From: an uncultured Clostridium sp. | Lineage (GTDB): Bacteria > Bacillota_I > Bacilli_A > RF39 > UBA660 | Direction: 5' to 3' | NCBI GenBank assembly: GCA_902493795.1 | Contig: CABUQZ010000014.1 | Span: 1 to 44,529 of the forward strand | DNA: 44,529 bases | Shown here: in pieces, positions 38,662 through 44,529 of the stretch | How positions within the stretch are numbered: position 1 is the stretch's first letter | Layout: every line of letters starts with the position of its first letter | Made by a program: the position numbers and the translations under genes | Notes under the pieces: generated by a model | The model's input: only the letters and a program-made list of their open reading frames with translations | What the model was told of the DNA's origin: nothing | Database searches by the model: none

Positions 38662-40501
38662 TATCCTTCCTTATGTATTTAATTAACAAACACCACATAG
38701 TTGGTAATAAGAACATGTATGGCATTGTATATCTAAAGTATGTATTTGCTGGGCCGACGAAGCAGACTAAGAGGGACGCTAGCATCGGTAGCATAGTAAG
38801 AAAATACTTTTTATTATTACTTCTTATGACATAGACACTTAATGTTAAAAGTGACCATCCACTAAATCCAATATTAGATAATAATCCAATGATTGGAATA
38901 TATGGGAAAGTATCACCATAGGCACGTATTACATCTCTTGGAACTTTGAATACTTTATTTACGTTATAATCGATAACTTGTACATGAACAGTTTCTTCTT
39001 CGCTCATAAAAAACTTAGGTTTTGTATGTAAATACCATTTATGAACGTTTGGTGATAAGTATCCATTTGTATTTAAGAAAGTCGCTTCAATATAAGTTAG
39101 GGGATGCTTTAATCCTTCGTCAAACCAAACTTTGAAGTATTCTAGTAATTCCTCGCTAGTTGCATCTTTATTATAAGTATCTTTTACAGGATCACTTAAA
39201 GATGGGTCATATAGCTCATTTAAAGAGTCATATTTTAATATCTTATCAATTGTTTCTTTATCTTCTTTAGATATGTCATCTTCGTGATATTTTACTAATC
39301 TTGCAGTTTGTTGAAATGGTATTGATAACATTTCTTTAACACTTCCACTAGTTATTCCCATATTTGGAAGAAGTATTTTAGTGTAGCTTGTGTTAAACAC
39401 TAATAAAAGTAGAAGTACTGCTAAAAGTCTTTTAAAATTATACTTTATAATAAATAAGCTAAATGGTAGAGAAAGAAGTATTACATATATTCCATTGTTT
39501 CTTGTAATTACTAGGAAGATACATACAAGTAATAATTTTAATAGTTTAGGCCAAAGTATTTTTTCTTTACTGTAGTTTTTAACAAAATCAAATAACATTA
39601 ATACGTAAAGAACAAAGAAGTAGGTGTATAACGTATCTTTTATAAATGCGACATTATACATTCCATACATTGGTACAAATAAATACATTAAAAGTACTGA
39701 AAAATAAAATACATTTGGAACTTTATTATCTTTCATAAACTTAATCGTGTATGAAAGAGTTGATGCACTTACTAGAGTTTGTATTATTACAAAAATAAAT
39801 AAACCAAAATTATCATTTAAAATAAATCTTCCTAATTCAATACACCATCCTAAAAGATAAGTTATAAATACTGGATGATGATTTGTTAAAAATACGTTAG
39901 GGTCTATTAAATTAACTTGTTCTGAATATTTAGTTGGAATATTGAAATACTCGTATATTTGAAATGTAGGGTCAGGTGATAGCACTCCAGGGTAGAACAC
40001 AACTAAATAGATTAACCAAACAATAAGCATTGATATAAATGATACAAGAAAAGGCTTTTTCTTTAACTTGTCCATATACCATTTAACAGGTTTAATCTTT
40101 ATATTTTTATCGTAGTATTCAATATTATTAATAAACTTATCTAAATAGGAAAATGCTACTCGTAAAAGATAAACCATTCCAATAAATTTAATAATAAATA
40201 AAATTAGTATTAACGGGTTCTTTGCTAGAATCGACAACGAATCTGATACTTTATAAATGTCTCCTGTACTTATATAAAATGAAAAGATAAGACATAATAA
40301 TGACTTTAACTTTCCTAGTTTGATATTTCCAGTTTTTTTATAAAATAAATATAAAAGTATTGTTCCAAAAGCTAGAATAAAACTGTTTGAGTGATAAAAC
40401 TCTTTAGCAAGATATTTTGCATTTATCACTCTTTCATATGGAACGTAAATTATTGTAATTGTAAATAATGCATATATAAAATATTTTAGTTTGTTTTTCA
40501 T
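38642..40501 (-). CDS. DUF6020-like polytopic membrane protein, possible GT-C enzyme
   Basis: 619 residues with about 12-14 spans. PGVLSPDPTFQ at 171-181 and NHHPVFITYLLG near 207-218 are the recognisable blocks of the DUF6020 group; the SPD acidic motif in the first large loop is where GT-C enzymes place their catalytic Asp. A large external loop lies around residues 380-500. With the GT2 and GtrA genes below, the three could make, flip and use a polyprenyl-linked sugar to decorate an envelope polymer (inference). First gene of the leftward operon; the AAGGAG at about 40518-40523 (reverse strand) is 16 bases from the ATG, too far for good initiation, so the start is less certain. Confidence 0.8.
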   Translation of the reverse strand: MKNKLKYFIYALFTITIIYVPYERVINAKYLAKEFYHSNSFILAFGTILLYLFYKKTGNIKLGKLKSLLCLIFSFYISTGDIYKVSDSLSILAKNPLILILFIIKFIGMVYLLRVAFSYLDKFINNIEYYDKNIKIKPVKWYMDKLKKKPFLVSFISMLIVWLIYLVVFYPGVLSPDPTFQIYEYFNIPTKYSEQVNLIDPNVFLTNHHPVFITYLLGWCIELGRFILNDNFGLFIFVIIQTLVSASTLSYTIKFMKDNKVPNVFYFSVLLMYLFVPMYGMYNVAFIKDTLYTYFFVLYVLMLFDFVKNYSKEKILWPKLLKLLLVCIFLVITRNNGIYVILLSLPFSLFIIKYNFKRLLAVLLLLLVFNTSYTKILLPNMGITSGSVKEMLSIPFQQTARLVKYHEDDISKEDKETIDKILKYDSLNELYDPSLSDPVKDTYNKDATSEELLEYFKVWFDEGLKHPLTYIEATFLNTNGYLSPNVHKWYLHTKPKFFMSEEETVHVQVIDYNVNKVFKVPRDVIRAYGDTFPYIPIIGLLSNIGFSGWSLLTLSVYVIRSNNKKYFLTMLPMLASLLVCFVGPANTYFRYTMPYMFLLPTMWCLLIKYIRKDNDYEEK

Positions 40502-40532
40502 AAAAATTATTATAGTACTCCTTGATAGATTT

Positions 40533-40561
40533 ATTATACTTAATTAACGATGTTTTGTCAC
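40533..40561 (-). promoter_or_regulatory. sigma-A promoter of the leftward glycosylation operon
   Basis: On the minus strand, GTGACA (40561-40556), 17-base spacer and TATAAT (40538-40533), 32 bases before the DUF6020 ATG. The gap to the divergent PBP gene is only 100 bases. Confidence 0.7.
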
Positions 40562-40601
40562 TATAAATGAAGTGTAAGGCATATTATTAAGTGGTGATAT
40601 A

Positions 40602-42506
40602 ATGTTTTATAAAAAGATTGATGAAAGAATTAGAATGTTTTTTTTAGTTTTGGTTTTGTTTATGGTTTTTATTGTTGCAAGAGTCTTTTATATTCAACTT
40701 ATTGATTATAGTAAGCTTAATTATAAAGCTAATGACTTGTGGAGTAGGAATCTACCTCTTGCTGCTGATAGGGGGCTAATTCTTGATAGGAATGGGGAAG
40801 TTTTAGCAGATAATATTACAACAACTAGTTTAGTACTTATTCCATCACAGTTAGAAAACAAAGATGAAGTATCGGCAAATATCGCTTCTATTTTAGGGGT
40901 ATCTAAAGAAGATATGGATAAACATGTTTTTAAGAATGTATCAATAGAAAGAGTGCATCCAGAAGGAAGACAATTGGCGTTTGATGTTGCTGATAAAATT
41001 AGTAGTTTAAATTATAAGGGAGTTTATTTAGTTAAGGAATCAAAAAGATATTATCCTCATGGAAATATGTTATCTCATGTTTTAGGCTATGTTGGAATAG
41101 ATAATCAAGGCTTATCTGGAATTGAGTTACAATATGATAAGTATCTTACTGGTGTTGATGGTGCTATTAAGTATTTTAGTGATGCAAAGGGAAATAGTTT
41201 AAAGTTATCTGATATTTATGTAGCACCTCAACAAGGAATGAATATTTCTTTAACAATTGACTATAATATTCAGGTTTCACTAGAAAGAGAACTTGATAAT
41301 ATCGTATCGATGTTTAGTCCTGATATGGCTCTTGCAATTGTAATGGATCCTAATACTGGTGAAATACTTGGAATGAGTTCAAGACCTAATTATGACCCTA
41401 ATAACTATAAAGCAAGTAGTGTTACTACAATAAATAGAAATCTTCCTATTTGGGCTTCTTATGAACCTGGTAGTACGTTTAAAATAATAACAACCGCTGC
41501 AGCTGTTGAAGAAAAAGTAGTTGATTTACATAAAGATACTTTTTATGATTCTGGAAGTGTTAAGATAAGTGGATCTCGAATTGGATGTTGGAAACCAGGT
41601 GGACACGGACAGCAAACATTTTTACAAGTACTTGAGAATTCTTGCAACCCAGGGTTTGTTAGATTAGGTTTTCTTCTTGGAAAAGAAAGATTATTTTCTT
41701 ATATTGATAAGTTTGGGTTTGGTAATAAGACTGGAATTGATTTAAATGGAGAAGGGGAAGGAATTATTTTCCCACTTGAAAAAGTTCATGATTTGGAGCT
41801 TGCAACATCAGCTTTTGGTCAGGGGGTTAGTGTTACTCCAATACAACAAGTAACTGCTGTTAGTGCAGTTGTAAATGGTGGTAATTTATATAAACCTTAT
41901 ATTGTAAAAAGAATTCAGGAACCAGAGATTAATACTGTAATAAAAGAATACGATAAAACTTTTGTTAGGAAGACAATTAGTCAAGATACTAGTAACACTA
42001 TGAGATATGCTTTAGAAAGTGTAGTTGCTCGTGGTGGAGGAAAGTATGCTTATATCGATGGTTATCGTGTCGGTGGGAAAACAGGTACTGCACAAAAAGT
42101 TCAAGATGGAAAGTATTTAGTTAACAACTATATAATGAGTTTTATGGCAGTTGTTCCTGCAAATGATCCTAAGGCAGTTTTATATTTAGCAATTGATAAT
42201 CCAAAACACACAGCACTGCTTTCTAGTTATACAACAGCTCCTATTGCAAGAAAAATACTTCTTGATATTATTACATCTTTAGGTATTCCAAAACAAGATG
42301 GAGGAATTGAAAAAATAAAACAATGGAATGATATTCAATATGTAATAGTACCTAATTTAGTTGGTAAAACACTTAAGGAAGCAACAAGAGAAGCGTATCC
42401 AGTTGAAATAGATGTATCAGGAACAGGTGAAAAGGTTGTTGAACAATCACCTAGTCCTGGAGAAAAAATTGATGTTAACAGTAAAATAAGAGTACTTTTA
42501 GGATAG
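40602..42506 (+). CDS. spoVD: class B penicillin-binding protein with PASTA domain
   Basis: Transpeptidase that cross-links peptidoglycan. 634 residues: membrane anchor at 11-31, dimerisation/pedestal region, and a transpeptidase domain with STFK at 291-294, SCN at 347-349 and KTGT at 493-496. One PASTA domain closes the protein (about 573-634: VPNLVGKTLKEA). A single PASTA domain and a neighbouring mraY resemble SpoVD of Bacillus, but in organisms without sporulation the same form serves as the division enzyme FtsI/PBP2b. The division role cannot be separated from a sporulation role here. ATG 40602 follows GTGGTGAT. Confidence 0.93.
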   Translation: MFYKKIDERIRMFFLVLVLFMVFIVARVFYIQLIDYSKLNYKANDLWSRNLPLAADRGLILDRNGEVLADNITTTSLVLIPSQLENKDEVSANIASILGVSKEDMDKHVFKNVSIERVHPEGRQLAFDVADKISSLNYKGVYLVKESKRYYPHGNMLSHVLGYVGIDNQGLSGIELQYDKYLTGVDGAIKYFSDAKGNSLKLSDIYVAPQQGMNISLTIDYNIQVSLERELDNIVSMFSPDMALAIVMDPNTGEILGMSSRPNYDPNNYKASSVTTINRNLPIWASYEPGSTFKIITTAAAVEEKVVDLHKDTFYDSGSVKISGSRIGCWKPGGHGQQTFLQVLENSCNPGFVRLGFLLGKERLFSYIDKFGFGNKTGIDLNGEGEGIIFPLEKVHDLELATSAFGQGVSVTPIQQVTAVSAVVNGGNLYKPYIVKRIQEPEINTVIKEYDKTFVRKTISQDTSNTMRYALESVVARGGGKYAYIDGYRVGGKTGTAQKVQDGKYLVNNYIMSFMAVVPANDPKAVLYLAIDNPKHTALLSSYTTAPIARKILLDIITSLGIPKQDGGIEKIKQWNDIQYVIVPNLVGKTLKEATREAYPVEIDVSGTGEKVVEQSPSPGEKIDVNSKIRVLLG

Positions 42507-42648
42507 AATATTTAAATTTCTTCAATATAATGGTATATTATTATTAAAAATGATGTTATACTTACAATTGACCTTATTATGCATATTATTTTTTATTGGA
42601 CATAATAATTTAATGTAGGTTTATAAAATATAACTTGAGGTGAAAATA

Positions 42649-43635
42649 ATGGGAATACTTTTATTAACTAAATCAGCTTTTGCAATCATGATTGGATTTT
42701 TATCTGCAATTGTTTTTGGACTTGTTTTAATTCCATATTTAAAAAGAAAAAAAATTGGTCAAAGAATTAGTATATATGTAGGTGATAATCACAAGAAAAA
42801 AGAAGGAACACCTACTATGGGAGGACTTATATTTGTTCTTCCAACGATAATTGCTACTTTGATTTTAATAGCAACTGATAAATTACAACTGACCCCTAAT
42901 TTGCTCATTATTTTATTAGTATTCTCTGGATATTCATTTATTGGTTTTCTTGATGACTTTTTAAGTATCAAGAAGAAAAATAATGAAGGGTTAACAACAT
43001 ATCAGAAATTATTTTTACAATTAATTATCGCTTTGATATTTTTCTATTTGTATATGGAAAAAGGTGGAGAAACATCACTTGTATCTACTACACTGGGATT
43101 AAATATTGAGATGGGATGGTTTTATGGGGTGTTCTTATTATTTGTATTAATTGGTGCAAGTAATGCTGTTAATTTATCCGATGGGCTCGATGGTTTAGCT
43201 GGTGGGTTATCTGCTATTTCGTTTATTGCATTTGGTCTTATTTCAATAGTAGTAGGATTTGAAGAAATTGGTATATTTACATTTATATTAGTTGGTGGAC
43301 TTATGGGATTTTTAATATTTAATACTCATCCTGCAAAAATATTTATGGGTGATACAGGATCCCTTGCTCTTGGTGCAGCAATGGCTGCTATTGCAATACT
43401 TACTCATAGAGAAGTAACATTACTTGTAGTTGCAGGTGTGTTCGTTGTTGAAACGCTAAGTGTAATATTACAAGTAATATGGTTAAGATTATTCCATCAC
43501 AAATTATTTTTAATGACACCACTTCATCATCATTTTGAAAAACTTGAATGGGCTGAAACAGATATTGTTAAATTATTTTGGGTTATTGGACTCATATTAA
43601 CAATGGCTGGAGTATACTTTGGAGTATGGCTATAA
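42649..43635 (+). CDS. mraY: phospho-MurNAc-pentapeptide transferase
   Basis: Links UDP-MurNAc-pentapeptide to undecaprenyl phosphate to form lipid I. 328 residues with ten spans. Motifs: GTPTMGG, the FLDDFLSIKKKN aspartate pair, NLSDGLDGLAGG, FMGDTGSLALG and the C-terminal MTPLHHHFEKLEW. A GTG at 42640 opens the frame but lies in the ribosome site GAGGTGA; ATG 42649 is the start. It is separated from the PBP gene by 142 bases that hold an inverted repeat (TTATTATG/CATAATAA, 42574-42608) and a TTGACC without a good -10 box, so read-through from the PBP promoter is likely. Confidence 0.97.
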   Translation: MGILLLTKSAFAIMIGFLSAIVFGLVLIPYLKRKKIGQRISIYVGDNHKKKEGTPTMGGLIFVLPTIIATLILIATDKLQLTPNLLIILLVFSGYSFIGFLDDFLSIKKKNNEGLTTYQKLFLQLIIALIFFYLYMEKGGETSLVSTTLGLNIEMGWFYGVFLLFVLIGASNAVNLSDGLDGLAGGLSAISFIAFGLISIVVGFEEIGIFTFILVGGLMGFLIFNTHPAKIFMGDTGSLALGAAMAAIAILTHREVTLLVVAGVFVVETLSVILQVIWLRLFHHKLFLMTPLHHHFEKLEWAETDIVKLFWVIGLILTMAGVYFGVWL

Positions 43636-43659
43636 AGAACTTAAGGTTCTTTTTTTTTA
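43635..43659 (+). terminator. terminator of mraY
   Basis: AAGAAC (43635-43640) pairs with GTTCTT (43646-43651), then a T run to 43659. Confidence 0.8.
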
Positions 43660-43738
43660 TAATTTATTTTTTTTATGAAAATAAAAAAAATCTTTATATA
43701 TTTGTAAAATAAATGTTTTTAATTAACTCTCTAATTTG

Positions 43739-43776
43739 GAGAATTTAAAATTCTCTTTTTTAGAGGTGTAATTCTC
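43739..43776 (+). promoter_or_regulatory. terminator-like hairpin with alternative arm (possible attenuator)
   Basis: GAGAATTT (43739-43746) pairs with AAATTCTC (43748-43755), then six T residues: a terminator. The same GAGAATT can pair instead with AATTCTC at 43770-43776, and CTCTA (43729-43733) can pair with TAGAG (43761-43765). It lies 74 bases before a 45-codon gene. Bases 43660-43738 hold no gene. Confidence 0.5.
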
Positions 43777-43834
43777 TTAATAATTTTGCTATCTTTTAAT
43801 AGGCGTTTATGCACTAGAAAGGAAGGTAACAATT

Positions 43835-43972
43835 ATGCCAGATTATGAAATGTATTTTGATGAGAAAAATCAAAATAATTATTTAAAACATATTGATTAT
43901 AATACTAAAAATATTAAAAATATTGATTATGTTCCAGAGCAATATAAGAGAAAAAATCGTATTGTTAATTAA
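43835..43972 (+). CDS. 45-residue protein of unknown function
   Basis: Starts MPDYEMYFDEKNQNN and ends QYKRKNRIVN. It is hydrophilic, with an acidic first third and a basic tail, no cysteine and no span. The ribosome site AAAGGAAGGTAA (43818-43829) is strong, five bases before ATG 43835, and a T-tailed hairpin follows the stop at once. Ribosome site, full codon usage like its neighbours, and a terminator make it a real gene more likely than not. Possible roles include a small DNA-binding or regulatory peptide; nothing in it proves this. Confidence 0.6.
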   Translation: MPDYEMYFDEKNQNNYLKHIDYNTKNIKNIDYVPEQYKRKNRIVN

Positions 43973-44000
43973 GAAAGAAAGAAGAAATTCTTTCTTTTTT
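43971..44000 (+). terminator. terminator of the 45-codon gene
   Basis: AAGAAAGAA (43971-43979) pairs with TTCTTTCTT (43988-43996), T run to 44000. Confidence 0.7.
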
Positions 44001-44005
44001 GACTA

Positions 44006-44070
44006 TTAACAAAATGTTAACAAGTTTAAGGGTAACTTTATTTTGTAGTATATTTTATATTATATATAAT
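44006..44070 (+). promoter_or_regulatory. promoter and possible operator of the XRE gene
   Basis: TTGTAG (44043-44048), 16-base spacer, TATAAT (44065-44070). Upstream, TTAAC (44006-44010) and GTTAA (44016-44020) form an inverted repeat with GTTAAC partly repeated as GGTAAC (44031-44036), a possible autoregulatory site for the XRE protein. Confidence 0.5.
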
Positions 44071-44086
44071 TGGGTGTGATAGTAGT

Positions 44087-44416
44087 ATGAATTTTAATAG
44101 AACAAGCTTAACTAAGATGGGAAAATTTATAGCTGATTTAAGAAAAAAGAAGGAATATACTCAAAAGCAGTTAGCTGAACTTCTTGATGTAAGTGATAAA
44201 ACTGTATCTAAATGGGAACAAGGTATTTTGGCACCTGATGTTACAATATTAAAACCATTAGCACAAGCTCTAGATACAAATATAGATTCGATTGTAAATG
44301 GTGAAAATCATCAAAGTATTTTTAGATATAATATTGAAAGAAAAAGATCTAAATTTATGATTATATTTTCTATTTTATGTATTTTTATTGCAGCAGTTTC
44401 TTTTTGTTGTGGATAG
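44087..44416 (+). CDS. XRE-family regulator with C-terminal membrane span
   Basis: 109 residues. The Cro/C1-type helix-turn-helix is at 9-64 (LRKKKEYTQKQLAELLDVSDKTVSKWEQG, then a LAQALDTNIDSIVNGE end). After a short basic linker, a hydrophobic segment at 88-107 (ending SFCCG) is a membrane span or its first half. Similar Firmicutes proteins place the DNA-binding domain in the cytoplasm with longer membrane or external sensor parts, so this one looks truncated by TAG at 44414-44416; the frame remains open beyond it. ATG 44087 follows GGGTGTGAT weakly. Confidence 0.82.
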   Translation: MNFNRTSLTKMGKFIADLRKKKEYTQKQLAELLDVSDKTVSKWEQGILAPDVTILKPLAQALDTNIDSIVNGENHQSIFRYNIERKRSKFMIIFSILCIFIAAVSFCCG

Positions 44417-44515
44417 TGTGAAAAGTTTTATGGAAAACTAGACACATTAGATGAGAAAGATATTAAGATGAAAATCTTGATACAACTCTATCTAAAAAAA
44501 GAAAAAATTGATCTT
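44417..44515 (+). other. in-frame continuation after the XRE stop codon
   Basis: After TAG the same frame stays open for 33 codons (starting CEKFYGKLDTLDEKD, ending IDL) until TGA at 44516-44518. It has no ribosome site or start of its own. It may be the decayed C-terminal part of the XRE protein or chance. The window ends at 44529. Confidence 0.35.
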
Positions 44516-44529
44516 TGACAATGGAATTA

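Overview
This is AT-rich chromosomal DNA from a low-GC Gram-positive bacterium, most likely an uncultured gut-type member of the Bacilli (RF39 / Erysipelotrichales-like). The clues are AGGAGG-type ribosome sites, sigma-A promoters, short T-tailed terminators, a TagGH-type exporter, an LTA-synthase-superfamily enzyme and peptidoglycan genes without an outer membrane. The code is standard: TGA is a real stop (for example tagH/vanZ at 22068-22071). Taxonomy is inferred; no 16S gene is present.

Layout. 1-4.8 kb: CorA-type metal transporter, trigger factor, an unknown membrane protein, a phosphohexomutase and a small unknown protein. 4.9-7.4 kb: a fused ATPase-permease ABC protein. 7.5-11.2 kb: YebC regulator, GpsA, a small membrane protein and an OpgB/LtaS-like phosphoglycerol transferase, linking glycerol phosphate supply to its transfer at the membrane. 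11.3-14.6 kb: a four-gene cassette with two WXG100-like proteins and two larger unknown proteins, probably type VII secretion substrates without their machinery. 14.8-20.4 kb: LysRS, a lipoprotein-like or membrane-anchored unknown, a hemolysin III protein, a GT-C-like membrane protein and an RluD-type pseudouridine synthase. 20.4-23.4 kb: TagG/TagH-like polysaccharide exporter, a VanZ-like protein and a zinc-ribbon membrane protein. 23.4-27 kb: a leftward PMCA-type calcium ATPase and a divergent protein-kinase-fold protein.

27.0-27.5 kb holds an internally deleted IS200/IS605-type TnpB element. The first 23 tnpB codons are fused to the broken zinc-finger/RuvC-III end, while the structured right end (omega-RNA-like) looks intact. 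It lies directly upstream of a Wzx-like flippase gene and may supply that gene's promoter. 27.5-35.7 kb: flippase, RlmI-like methyltransferase, a Cthe_2159-type beta-helix protein and a 1194-residue vWA surface protein. 35.7-40.5 kb: a leftward operon for a DUF6020 membrane protein, GT2 glycosyltransferase, GtrA protein and HerA/YjgR-like ATPase. 40.6-43.6 kb: SpoVD/FtsI-type PBP with PASTA domain, and MraY. 43.7-44.5 kb: a 45-codon gene behind a possible attenuator, and an XRE regulator with a membrane tail.

The dominant theme is envelope construction: teichoic-acid-like and glycan export, glycolipid chemistry, peptidoglycan precursor synthesis, and surface or secreted proteins. The two most unusual pieces are the orphan WXG100-like cassette and the TnpB relic with its guide-RNA scaffold.
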